DNA of 64,000 nt from Serripes groenlandicus (Eukaryota > Mollusca > Bivalvia > Cardiida > Cardiidae), in the NCBI GenBank assembly GCA_031761405.1, contig JASEVX010000134.1:372001-436000 (forward strand), in the 5' to 3' direction. Below the pieces are notes generated by a model. It saw only the letters and a list, made by a program, of their open reading frames with translations, was not told the DNA's origin and did not search any database. Position numbers and translations under genes: made by a program. Each line of letters begins with the position of its first letter. The first letter of the stretch is position 1. Positions 31,520 through 42,651 of this stretch are shown in pieces.

Positions 31520-32350
31520 CTCTTGTTAGATCGATTCTTGCTATTCTGATAATTGTTTGTCCATCGTTAACTTTTAGCTTTAAACATCATCTCCGGCTTA
31601 ACCACAGGACCAATTTCAACCAAACTTCACAGGAATGTTCCTTTGGTGGCCCTCTTTCAAAAGTGTTCAAAGACTTAAGTTCCATTGAGAACTTTGGTTG
31701 CCACGGCAACAAAAAAAGGATAAATTAACCAAAACTTAAAAAATCTACTTGTCTGAAAGTAGTCTCAAGGCCCATGCAGGCATTTTTTATATTTGGTATG
31801 TAGCATTATTTAGTGGACCTCTACCAAGATTGTTAAAATTATAGCCCTGGGGGTAAAAATGACCCCTCCCAGGGGATCACTTGTTTTACATAAGACTTGT
31901 ATAGGGAAAAAACTTTAAAAAATCTTCTTGTCCAAAAGTAGGAGGCCAAGGCCTTTGATATTTGGTATGAGCTTCATCTAGTGGACCTCTACCAAGATTG
32001 TTCAAATTATAGCCCTGGGGTCAAAATTGACCCTCCCTTGGTGTCTCTTTTTTTTTTTAAATAGACTCGTATAGGGGAAAAAAATCTTCTTGTCTAAAAG
32101 TAGAAGGCTAAGGCCTTTGATATTTGGTAAGTAGCTTCATCTAGTGGACCTTTACCAAGATTGTTTAAATTATAGCCCTGGGGTCAAAAATGGCCCCTCC
32201 CTTAGGGTCACTGGTTTAAAATAGACTTGTATAGGGAAAAAGCTTTAAAAATCTTCTTGTCTGAAAGTAGAAGGCCCATGCCTTTGATATTTGATAGTAG
32301 CTTCGTCTAGTCGACCTCTACCAAGATTGTTCAAATTATAGCCCTGGGCT
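31520..32350 (+). repeat. Tandem-repeat element body, family E
   Basis: After a lead with TTGCCACGGCAAC come about four units of 130-150 bp with ATCTTCTTGTCTGAAAGTAG, CCTTTGATATTTGGTA, GTGGACCTCTACCAAGATTG and TTATAGCCCTGGGG. There is no clear GACG box or 3' hairpin at its right edge, so it is probably truncated. Confidence 0.7.
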
Positions 32351-32484
32351 CCCCAGTTATCACAAATGGATTTTAAAAGATCATATAAAATGTGTACATA
32401 TTAGCTGATCAACTGTTAAGATGGATTGTAACTGCACTATGTGCTTCAGAAAGATAATGTATGAGGTACAGTCCTTAGTGTTAT

Positions 32485-33122
32485 TAGTCGCCGGGCAGAA
32501 GCCCGGGACTTCTATTTTTAATAGCTTTTTGGAAATGACATGGGGGAGAGTTATTATTAGAAAAAAACAAATTTAAATGTCTTGAACATATTACAATTGT
32601 GATTATGACACATCTAAAATGAAATAAATAATCCGATGTTTTAAGTATTTGCAGTTACCTTATTTTGACTCGCAATTGTGTTTTTTTTTGTCTTATTTAC
32701 GAAGACAAAAGAGTCCCTGCTAGACTTGCTGCAGACTGTTATGTGTCAATATCGAGATAAAAATCACGTCGAATTCTCCTTTTAGTAGCAATATTAACTT
32801 ACTGAATGTTATTTTCATGTTCAAAGAGATGTCTTGATTTATGTAGAATTCATTTAATAATGTTAATCCATGAATATCTAAAATAGGAACTGTTTCGAAG
32901 CTAAATATGTTGATCAAGTGACTACCGAATACGGACTGTGTAGATAAATCTCCTTTGCAGAGAGCCGTTCTTTACACTCACTTACAAATAGTTAATTATA
33001 GGTGATTTAAAATATTTATTTGGTTCGAAACAAATGACGAAAAGAACAAACTGAGATAAGACTGGTTTTAATATAAAAATTACTTTGAATGAACACTCTC
33101 TGCCTATAAAGAGAGTGTAAAA
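32485..33122 (+). mobile_element. Dispersed hairpin-ended repeat, copy 1
   Basis: Starts TTAGTCGCCGGGCAGAAGCC with a GCCGGGC/GCCCGG hairpin. The first 450 bp match 59825-60280. A 3' hairpin ACACTCTCTGCCTATAAAGA followed by GAGTGTAAAA ends at 33122. On the minus strand both copies keep an open phrase (see the finding on this pair), so the repeat may have captured a coding fragment. Confidence 0.6.
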
Positions 33123-33619
33123 AACGACAATTATGCAAAGATTACTAAGAATCAAATCGGGTCTTATTTCGTCCTTGACAAATTTAAATGTGTTATTAAA
33201 TTCCCTACACGCATTTTGCTTGCGATATGCATATTGTTATGCTTCAATGACACATTTAGGGCGCTCATCATTATATAATTTTAAAACATGAGTCGACTAA
33301 TGATTGGGAAGATTACTCATTTCCTGTTTATGATCAATAATTAGTTGGCTGTGTATATGGTCAACCAGAGACATATAAACATGTATATATATGTTTATAT
33401 GTCAAAGGGCCAACCTACCTTAGAATGGAGATTGATCATAAACAATGAAATTCTGTGAAGGACATTCACTTCGTTGACAAACAAAATGCAAGTTATGATA
33501 CATTTTCACTTGACCCCACCCCTGATGTTCCAATATGCCCTTTAGTTGATAAGTGTTTTTTTCATCTACTATAATGTAAGTGTTATGCATAACTGCAGTA
33601 TGGATTTCCGGCAACATTG

Positions 33620-33845
33620 ATGTGTTACATCTACTTTATCTTGTCTTCTTTCTTAAACAAATGCAATGTGCATGTCCTGAGAACACAGCCCACATTCAGA
33701 GTTATGGGACTTGTCCTGCAAGGTCATTTGATGATGTCCAATAAGTGAGTGAAGTTTCAAAATTTAACCAAAGTTGCAACGCCAACGCCGACGCACAAGT
33801 GACTGTTATAGCTCTCATATTCTTCGAATAGTCGAGCTAAAAAAA
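33620..33845 (+). mobile_element. 3' remnant of hairpin-ended element
   Basis: GGGACTTGTCCTGCAAGGTC, AACGCCAACGCCGACGCAC and TATAGCTCTCATATTCTTCG followed by AATAGTCGAGCTAAAAA. The AGCTC/GAGCT stem ends in TAAAA as in the other families. Confidence 0.6.
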
Positions 33846-34260
33846 CTACTAAGTTTTAAAGCAAGTTTAAAACAAACAAAAAACATGATCAAATGCAATT
33901 ATTAATTACATTTTCAAAATAATTCGTTAGCAGTACTTTCAGTACTTTGATTTCTTTAACAAATGCAATGTGCATGCCCTGAGAACACAGCACACAGTCA
34001 TATACCGGTCAGACAAACATCTTGGCAATTTAATCACCTTATCAAGAAAATTAATAGTCTAATGACCCATGGGTAATTGATGCTGGCATTTAATAGCCTA
34101 AAAGCTAACTGTTTATCGTTTGCAGATTTGAGAAAAATTTCACCCATAATGTGGGAGACTGGTTATGCACTTTTTAAAGAAGTTCCATGTGCTAAGTGAA
34201 GAGAATTTGACTTAAAATTGCACGGAGAAATTTATATCGTTCGGGGATTTTTTCCAGTAC

Positions 34261-34464
34261 TTAACCCTTTCCTACTTGAAAACGCATTCCGACGCATCTG
34301 CAGCAGACGACTTTTGAAAACGAGAAATTTCACCTTTTGCTACTATGTTTTCTACTTTTTTCAGTAATACAGTCATACTGTCAATTATAGAGATTTTCCA
34401 TGTTTTTGCATCATTGTTTTCAAATTCGTCTGCTGCAGATTTGTTGTATACGGGAAATTGTTAA
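34261..34464. mobile_element. piggyBac-like MITE, full copy
   Basis: TTAA at 34261 and 34461; left CCCTTTCCTACTTG, CTGCAGCAGACGAC, right TATACGGGAAATTGTTAA. Confidence 0.7.
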
Positions 34465-35437
34465 TGAAAACATAAATAAGTGAGAAGATTCAATTTAAGG
34501 CGGTCTTTTAAGAGATTACTTGGTAGTATATATATATATATATCTTGAATGAAAAGGATACCGTTCCTGTGAGGTCTTTATATTAGAAGGCATGTAATAC
34601 AATAACGAGAGATAAACAAATTGAACTTAAAGGGAATCTGAAATATACTATCAAATCATCTTAAGATTCATACATATTTATTAGCTTAGCAGTTCTAAGT
34701 TTCTTGTCGAGCAGGTTCAATTTTCTGAGTGACATTGACACATTAAGTACAGAACACAAAAGTCACTTTTCCAAACAAACCTGGAAGAAATTATTATCAA
34801 GATACAACCAATGATTTGCAAAGTTACTAACTTTTAAGATGTTTTTTATTGGAAATATAAAAGAAATCAATCCCAGTGTGTTGTAAATGCTTCTGTATTC
34901 TGAAAATGTAGAATACTATAAAACTTCCCCTTTTCATGACTAGAGTATATTGTACGTTTTCGCAATCGCATTGTTAACTCCTCACTGGATTTGAACATCA
35001 TGCCTTTGGAACAAGGTCAAGACTCTGCATCACATAATTCACAAATAATCAAATATACTATTATCAATAAAATATTGATTTAGATAATCGATATTGATTG
35101 AAAAGGCAAGGGTTTACATCTTTCTGCAAGGCCTATTAGTTTAACATCTGGTATGGGAGAGTGTCCGTGGAATGGGTCATAATTTAAATGTAATGGTCAT
35201 TTAATGCTGTTAATTTAACAGTACCTCTGAGATCAGAAAACCGATTTCGCTGACTAGTTTTGCTTGTATAATCCGTGAGAATGTTTGATTAATTAATGAG
35301 AAATTTTGTATATGCTAGCATGGGTACATGTAGTCAACTTTTATGGATAAACCATTACCTGATAATATGTTAAATATCCAAAAGCAAAAGGGATGCCATT
35401 GTGTTATCTACATGTATAATAATAACTAATTACATGA

Positions 35438-35663
35438 TCAACCCTTTCGCGCATACACCAACTCTGCAGCAGACGACTTTGAACACGTCTAGGCAAACAT
35501 ATGAAAAATCTGTTTATAATTATGAGAGTATATATATATATAACTATTGAAAAGGGTTGACCAAATTGTGGAAAAAAGAGAAATGTCTTCTTTTGCCACA
35601 ATGTGTACACATTTCGTCTGCTGCTGAGGTATCAGAAAGTGACTGTATGTGGTAGAGGGTTAA
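35438..35663. mobile_element. piggyBac-like MITE with internal TA expansion
   Basis: Left CAACCCTTTCGCGCATACAC, GCAGCAGACGAC, a (TA) run near 35530, right GGTAGAGGGTTAA. Confidence 0.65.
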
Positions 35664-36422
35664 ACATCCACAAGTTAGAGGGTTGTCACTTTTTCCATGC
35701 AAGGTTCTGCCAAGAGGGTTGGAGTTTAGGCTACTTTCCCACTAAAGAAATCTAGATACTTACCCATAAATTGTACCTATCACTGTAGGCATTCATAGAG
35801 CGCCTCACTGTTTATAAGTGCCATGAGAAAATAATCGGTAAATGATGTTCAAGTGACATTCGTGATTTACAGTGGGCCATGCTGTCGGCACTTTCAGTGC
35901 CTTCGAAAATAACCTAAACTCTTCCCTGTATACTACCGTAAGTAATATTGCAAAACAATTCTGCCGACTTTTGAATTAATCATAGGCATATGTCCTGTAT
36001 CTTCAAAAAGTATAATCAGACATGTATTTGCTTATATCAATAGTGTCTGCCATTCACGAAGATCCGTCTAGATAAAAAGAATAACTCTTTCTTAAATACA
36101 TATTTTAACTGTATATATTTCTGCTTTTAATCTTTACATGATTTGGTAGTATGCAACGGTGTTGTTACTTCCACAAAACTTCTCCACTCTTTCAGTGCTT
36201 TGATTTAAAAAAGAAGAAATTAACATTATTACTTGGAGGATGAATGTGTCACAACTCTTGTATTACATGATGACCTTTGGCATAACTGCGTGTCAAAGCT
36301 GGCTTTGAATTTCCAGATAAGATTAATTGGCTATAATGTAACTATAAAATATCCATTTAATGTTTGTGAAATTTCTCACGTTTCTTAACTTAGCTAATTA
36401 GACTCGGTCAGTCTTGTTTCAG

Positions 36423-36507
36423 GTTGCTTTCTTTACCGGCACATTGATCAATGGGATTTTTCCAAGACATATTTGCTTACTTGTCCTTTTCCTTCTTTGA
36501 ATTTGAA
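36423..36507 (+). CDS. Candidate exon, unrecognised gene
   Basis: Acceptor TCTTGTTTCAG and donor GAA|GTAAGA bracket a frame CFLYRHIDQWDFSKTYLLTC then PFPSLNLK. Its entry phase does not match the exit of exon 30914, so if it is real another exon lies between. Confidence 0.35.
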
Positions 36508-36774
36508 GTAAGACAACTAGTATAAATTTAAAACATTTATAACATATTTTTGTCAAGTAAACATTGCGCACGCAGCAGACGCAGTCTTTTTACTTAACTA
36601 TAACGTTTCTTGTATTTCATATGTGTTGTTACAATACGTACGTGCGTTTTTTTCATAGATTATGTGTGTGCAAGTGATGCTTTTAAGACTGAAGTCCGCA
36701 AGCAGTGTTTTAACTACAAGTGACCCGAAAAACTGTTTAAAAGCGATAGTTTTATAGACAAGCGTCTTGAAGAA

Positions 36775-36965
36775 TTTCCCATCATGACAAATCCATTGCA
36801 GACGTATTGTAAAGAATTGTTTGCAAACATATTATGGAAACTCTCTAAAATGAGTTTAATTATGGAATATAGTTGAAAAATATGTAGAAAAAGTAGAAAT
36901 TATTCATGAGCAATTTCACCTGTTGTCACAAGTATTTCAAAGGTAGTAAGTAAATAACTGGGAAA
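36775..36965. mobile_element. piggyBac-like MITE, badly degraded
   Basis: TTTCCCATCATGACAAATCC, ATTATTCATGAGCAATTTCA and GTAATAAC-like ends; order and spacing match the MITE. Confidence 0.4.
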
Positions 36966-37389
36966 ATGTGACGTTTAATACCTCTTTTTGCAGACAGCCG
37001 TTGAATATATTTAGATTTTTTTTTTCATTTTCACACAACACTTAAATGTTTTCTTTTTTATGAGAAATTCATGTTTTCATTTGTCATTCATTCTTGGGTC
37101 CAGAAGTTTTAAATTTGATAGATTATATAAACACTGTAGAATCGGCTTAAATCTAGCCATGGCCTATCTACCCTGGTAATAAGCTGTGTCCACTAGTTTG
37201 TCAATAACTCACATTCCCTTCTGGGCTACAGTCCCTCATTAATTATCACGGTCCAACTCATGACACCATCACAACATGCTCTGTTACAGTTTGACCATCT
37301 TTAATATTGCATAATATACTTTTTAGGAAAAGTGTATACACTTATTTTCGGGATTTTTTTCTTTATTTTGATTTGTAATAACATAAAAA

Positions 37390-37602
37390 CTCATTACGCA
37401 TTTGGACGCATTTGCAGCAGCGACTTTTGAAAACATTGTGACAAAAGGAAAGCGCTCATGATGAGAAATTGTTTCATTTTGTCACAGTGTTTTCAACTTT
37501 TTTGAATAATTAGACTATCGTGTAAAGAGATCTACACAGTTTTGTCTAGCTAGTTTTGCAAAGTCGTCTGCTGCAAATTAATTGTATGCGGGAAAGGGTT
37601 AA
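37390..37602. mobile_element. piggyBac-like MITE
   Basis: TTACGCATTTGGACGCATTT left, GCGCTCATGATGAGAAATTG palindrome, right ATGCGGGAAAGGGTTAA. Confidence 0.65.
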
Positions 37603-37979
37603 GATAATGAAGGATGTTTAAGCTATTTTGTTTACACGTTTATATTTTTCGATTGAATTGTGTCAATTGGGATATATGATAACAATCTATTTTACCCATG
37701 GTCATACTTTGCAGCGTCTTTAGATAAAATGATTATTTAAATACCTGTGTTAACCCTTTAAGAGTCATCTGCTTTTGAAGAAAATATGAATGTATGAACC
37801 GTGCTCTGGAAAACCAACCTTAGTGTATGCTTGTTAAGTATAGTTGCATCTGTCTAATATGATCCAAAAGGAAAACGTTTGTAAGTAGTTTATCGAATTG
37901 GTATGTGTTAAAAATGGTGTATGAATAGGATACAATTATTGTTATATGCAATTCACCTTTTTTCACCGTGTAAATTGTT

Positions 37980-38208
37980 GTTAACCATTTTCCACATACA
38001 GACAATTTATGACGCCTTTGTAGCAGACGACTTTTTAAAACATTGTGGCAAAAGGAGAACTTTGTCAATTATAGTAATTTCTCCAGTTGTCACAATGTTA
38101 ACATACAGACACTTTATGACGCCTTTGTCAGACGACTTTTTAAAACATTGTGGCAAAAGGAGAACTTTACTATTTTTAGTAATTTTTCCAGTTGTCACAA
38201 TGTTAACA
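37980..38208. mobile_element. piggyBac-like MITE with tandem-duplicated arm
   Basis: The block CATACAGACA...TTTATGACGCCTTTGT...CAGACGACTTTTTAAAAC...CAGTTGTCACAATGTTAA is present twice in tandem (about 37995-38097 and 38101-38207), giving a 103-107 bp direct duplication. Open frames here in two directions are repeat shadows. Confidence 0.65.
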
Positions 38209-38241
38209 TTTCAGTTTTTGAATGTATCTGTTGCTTTACAG

Positions 38242-38369
38242 TCTGTAACTTGGCCCCAGAAATTTCCTCAAAATTGATCAGAGCTGTTTTCGCACCTCCA
38301 AATCACCATGAAGCAATTAGGGGTCTAAATGGCTATTTCACAGCATGCAACCCAGCTGTTAATTCCTGA
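38242..38369 (+). CDS. Candidate terminal exon, unrecognised gene
   Basis: Acceptor TGTTGCTTTACAG, then CNLAPEISSKLIRAVFAPPN and HHEAIRGLNGYFTACNPAVN plus S and TGA (38367-38369). It looks coding. It may end the plus-strand gene of the 29-36 kb exons, or belong with the ORF at 38646. Confidence 0.4.
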
Positions 38370-38528
38370 CCATTATCTGGTAACTGTAAAGAGGATTTTC
38401 TACCTCACTTTAGATCAGTTATATAGCAGACAGACAATATTTGAAATCTTGTGCATTATATTTTAATTTTTAAGAAAAGAAATCAATATGAAAGTTTTAT
38501 CATTTATATTTGGATTTGTAATATGTAT

Positions 38529-38645
38529 TTAACCCTTTCCCACACACAACTATTCTGCAACGGACTACATTTAGAAAAAAATCAATAACAATCTTTATTA
38601 TTGAATGTATAATTATTGAATTAACTTGAAAACATTTTCGTCAAT
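38529..38645. mobile_element. piggyBac-like MITE, left half
   Basis: TTAACCCTTTCCCACACACA, CTGCAACGGACTAC, CTTGAAAACATTTTCGTCA. It stops exactly where the 147-codon ORF begins. Confidence 0.6.
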
Positions 38646-39089
38646 TTGATAAAAGATCTGTTCACTCCAAAAAGACTCCAACATTCAAATATTTCCTTTC
38701 ATGACATTCGGGCTATCACTATATGCAAAAAAGAAGATGCCAGTCAAAAGGGTGGCTTCAAAACGTCAAATCCAAAGAAATGGCTACCACCTCATTCAGT
38801 TATTGAGAGACTATGTGACCTATTTCAATTACAAATAGATTACATAGAAACTATCGGGAACCATGGCAGTGTGCTTCCAAACTTTGTTGGAAGCGGAATT
38901 CTCAAACGAAATAGTGGTGGTGAAATCGAATATGACTTTGGCCCTGAAGCGCACTTTGGGTCATTAGGTGATCTTCCAGAATGTCGTCAAAGGAAAACAA
39001 AACGAATGCTTGATGATACACCACAGCATGGAACTCGTCGGAAGAGACTACTTACATCAACTGCCAAATCAAAATCAAGTGAAAACTGA
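38646..39089 (+). CDS. Intronless ORF, 147 codons, unknown
   Basis: Frame from MIKDLFTPKRLQHSNISFHD through KKWLPPHSVIERLCDLFQLQ, IDYIETIGNHGSVLPNFVGS and YDFGPEAHFGSLGDLPECRQ to a basic tail (RKRLLTSTAKSKSSEN) and TGA. Residue mix and length are unlike the repeat shadows elsewhere, so I take it as genuine coding sequence, perhaps the last exon of a gene whose acceptor is near AAAAG|ATCTG. The Lys/Arg-rich C-terminus would suit a nuclear protein. A MITE half abuts the 5' side and another lies about 40 bp past the stop. I do not recognise the family. Confidence 0.5.
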   Translation: MIKDLFTPKRLQHSNISFHDIRAITICKKEDASQKGGFKTSNPKKWLPPHSVIERLCDLFQLQIDYIETIGNHGSVLPNFVGSGILKRNSGGEIEYDFGPEAHFGSLGDLPECRQRKTKRMLDDTPQHGTRRKRLLTSTAKSKSSEN

Positions 39090-39129
39090 CCCGATACAAG
39101 CTTACTACAAATGGTCTAAATGTTAATAT

Positions 39130-39195
39130 CAATGTTAAACTATTCCCATTTCTGACGCCTTAATAGCAGACGTCGTTTGGAAACATTGTGGCTCG
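39130..39195. mobile_element. piggyBac-like MITE, left half
   Basis: TTAAACTATTCCCATTTCTG, GCAGACGTCG, GGAAACATTGTGGC. Same orientation as the half at 38529-38645. Confidence 0.5.
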
Positions 39196-39555
39196 CTGTG
39201 TGATTACTTTGTTCATGGCTATATTATGTTGTTTGCCAGCTGTATGTGAATATGACCTTACCTTTTCGTTTCGGTAAAGGCTTTTTAAACATACATGTTA
39301 TTGTAATCACTCTACTACACAGTTTATTTTGTATCCGTGCTACGTCTCCTTTAAAGGAAAGGGCGTGATTAGCAGTTGTAACATTAAAACATACAGTATG
39401 CAGTGAATGATAAAACTACCTGTATAAAAATGCTTTGTTCAATTATGTGTTTCTTTAATATTATATGATCATAGAATTGGGTTATATCAAGTAAGTCGAT
39501 TCGCTTTTGAAAATACATAAAATAATTGAGCGCCTGTAGCACTTATGACCGACCA

Positions 39556-39744
39556 TTAATTGTATTTAGACTTATGTCTGCAGCTTTTGAAAACATAGTG
39601 ACAAAAGAAAAAATTGCACAAAGCGTGCGATTTCTGTTTTTGCCACAATATTTTCAACTTTTTGTCATATGTTATCTATTCATTTATAGAGATTTTCTAT
39701 ATTTTGACAAAATATGTTCAGAATTGTCGTAGGAAAAGTGTTAA
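39556..39744. mobile_element. piggyBac-like MITE, diverged
   Basis: TCTGCAGCTTTTGAAAACAT, AAAAAATTGCACAAAGCGTG, right end GGAAAAGTGTTAA. Confidence 0.55.
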
Positions 39745-39871
39745 AATCCTTACAAATAGACGAAATTATCAGAAATAATTGATGTCTCCGTTCAGGGATG
39801 CAATAACTGCATATTGTACAATATGTAGCGTCGCCATCAAAATAATTATAGATGTCTATATATGTATAGTA

Positions 39872-41004
39872 ATATGAGGCGCCGTTTTACTATTTATCCC
39901 TTATTTTTTGATATCAAAAAATCGAATTTTTGATATCAGAAAATCGATTTCTTGATATCAAGAAATAAAGAGTATTTTTTGATATCAGAAAATCGATTTT
40001 TTGATATCAGAAAATGAATTTTTGATATCAGAAAATCAATTTTTTGATATCAGGAATTCGATTTATTGATATCAGAAAATATTCACTATTTTCTGATATC
40101 AAGAAATTGATTTCCTGATATCAAAAAATGATTTTCTGATATCAAAAAATCGAATTCCTGATATCAAAAAATTGATTTTCTGATATCAAAAATTCATTTT
40201 CTGATATCAAAAAATCAATTTTCTGATATCAAAAAATCTATTTTCTGATATCAAAAAATACTGACGATTTTCAGATATCAAGAAATACATTTTCTGATAT
40301 CAAATATTCATTTTCTGATATCAGGAATTCGAATTCTTGATATCAGAAAATCATCTGATAAGGTAAAATAGAGCATATTTCTTGATATTTTTTGATATCA
40401 GGAATTCGATTTTTTTGATATCAGAAAATCATTTTTTGATATCAGGAAATCAATTTCTTGATATCAGAAAATAATGAATATTTTCTGATATCAAAAAATC
40501 GAATTCCTGATATCAAAAAATCGATTTTCTGATATCAAAAATTCATTTTTTGATATCAGAAAATCGATTTTTTGATATCAGGAAATCAATTTCTTGATAT
40601 CAGAAAATGAATATTTGATATCAGTAAATGTATTTCTTGATATCAGAAAATGTATTTCTTGATATCAGAAAATGGTCAGTATTTTTTGATATCAGAAAAT
40701 AGATTATTTGATATCAGAAAATGGATTTCTTGATATCAGGAAATGATTTTCTGATATCAAAAAATGGAATTTCTGATATCAAGAAATATAAATGATTTTC
40801 TGATATCAAGAAATCGAATTTTTGAAAATCGAAAAATTCATTTCTTGATATCAGAAAATCTATTTTTTGATATCAGAAAATACTCGTTATTTCTTGATAT
40901 CAAGAAATCGATTTTCTGATATCAAAAAATGATTTTCTGATATCAAAAAATCGAATTCCTGATATCAAAAAATAAGGGATAAATAGTAAAACGGCGCCTC
41001 ATAT
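39872..41004. mobile_element. GATATC-array foldback element with 45-bp TIRs
   Basis: Perfect terminal inverted repeats of at least 45 bp start ATATGAGGCGCCGTTTTACT at 39872 and at 41004 on the other strand, flanked by AGTA on both sides (39868-39871, 41005-41008), a probable 4-bp target duplication. The interior is about 45 GATATC palindromes spaced 20-26 bp, joined by TTTTTT/AAAAAA, CAGAAAATCGATT or CAGGAATTCGATT. Because each unit is itself palindromic, the whole 1.13 kb can fold in many registers. No coding capacity. A non-autonomous DNA transposon that amplified an internal minisatellite is the simplest reading. Confidence 0.8.
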
Positions 41005-41590
41005 AGTAAGACTACCTGTACCACATATTAATAAGAATTAGTGAGTTTAGGTACACAGACATTACCTTTGTATATAGTGACATATAGGCCCAAGCTAGGG
41101 GCCGGGTGTTTTTCCAACAAACTTTGTTTTATGTTTCATTATATGTTATACAAAAAAAAAAGTCAGGTCACTTTAATCAAAGATTTACTTACTTACTGAT
41201 TATTACTTGTATACCAAAGTATTAAGCAACTTTTGTTAACTGATCAATTACATATCTTTATTGTATTTGCTTAACTTTTTTGTTCAGTCGCAATGGCATT
41301 ACATATCATCAACTTAAGTCCGATATTTATTGTCATGTGGGTGCTGGATAAAATTATATCTCCTGTATGCGTACATGAGATTGTGTATGTATGAATTATA
41401 ACAAATGGGCAATATTGTCATATTGCCTGGTAATACACAAACAGTATCTGCAGCCAAAGGACATGTCTTGTTAGTTAACCAACGGCTTCCTTTCACAATT
41501 AATGAATGCTGTGGTTATACAGTAGCAATTATTGTTGAATATATTGACCAATCAATACACATTTTTGATAAATTAAGTCAAAGCATTTGT

Positions 41591-41793
41591 TTAACCCTTT
41601 CCCTCATACGACATTTCTTCAGCTGACGACTTTATACATTTTATCAAAACATAGCAAATCTCTATAATTGAATGGATGACCTGTAACTTTAAGTAGAAAA
41701 CATTGTGGCAAAAGGAGAAATTGCACTATGTTTTTAAAAAAAAACGTCTGCTGCAGAGGCGTCAGAAAGCGTCTATATGAGAGAAAGGGTTGA
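41591..41793. mobile_element. piggyBac-like MITE
   Basis: TTAACCCTTTCCCTCATACG left, CTGCTGCAGAGGCGTCAG, right GAGAGAAAGGGTTGA. The central palindrome is partly replaced by an A-run. Confidence 0.7.
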
Positions 41794-41917
41794 CAATATG
41801 TATACAATTGGCTCAATACATAATTAAACACTGACTGTTTGACATCCAGTCAAATATGTTTGATCGTGTATATAAATAAGAATTTAGAGGCAAGAATATT
41901 CTTTGAAACAACAGTTA

Positions 41918-42130
41918 CTGTTTCCCACATAAAACAAATCTGCAGCAGAAGACTTGAAAACAATTAGCCAAAAATATGGAAACTGTCATCAAATAAAAGA
42001 AAGTATTTTGAATGAACAAAACATTGTAACAAAAGGCAAAATTTCTTATTTATCATTTTTGCCTAAATATTTTTGTCAAATGTTGTTTGCTGCAGCCCAC
42101 CAGAAGAGTTTTTTTATGAGGGAAATAGAT
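41918..42130. mobile_element. piggyBac-like MITE, diverged
   Basis: TTTCCCACATAAAACAAATC, GCAGCAGAAGAC, right ATGAGGGAAATAGATATG. Confidence 0.55.
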
Positions 42131-42623
42131 ATGTTAACATGATAAAATCATCCTTTTTTATATTTTTTTTCTGTTAAATGATCAGAATATTCTCATGTCG
42201 AATATATGGTTAATAAAACATATTGATTAATACAACTTGTTGAATTTATAATATTTCCACTAGCTCTATCAAGGTAGATTGAGAACTCACTTGTCTAGGC
42301 TTCTTAACGGTTTAATACCTGATGAGGGAATTACCATGAAGAAATTTAGGGCCATTAAAGGTCACACCAGGGTGTTAATTACAGACCCTGCTGAGATAAC
42401 CAGATAGCCCATTTCTATGAATTCTCGGGAAATGTGGGGCTAAGTTACAGACTGTTTAGTTAAATGTTTAAGATTTCAGAATGTGTACGTGTTGTACATG
42501 TGCCACATATGACTTCAAATTTGTGTTTGCCACGCAATGTGGAATTTTGGTCAATTAAATTTCTCTGCATGATATTTGAATCAGATAACTGGTGTACAAG
42601 GGGGATGCTTTTCCCTCTTATCT

Positions 42624-42651
42624 ACGTCCGGTTGTATGTGGGAAAGGGTTA
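42624..42651. mobile_element. piggyBac-like MITE right terminus
   Basis: TTGTATGTGGGAAAGGGTTAA only. Confidence 0.5.
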
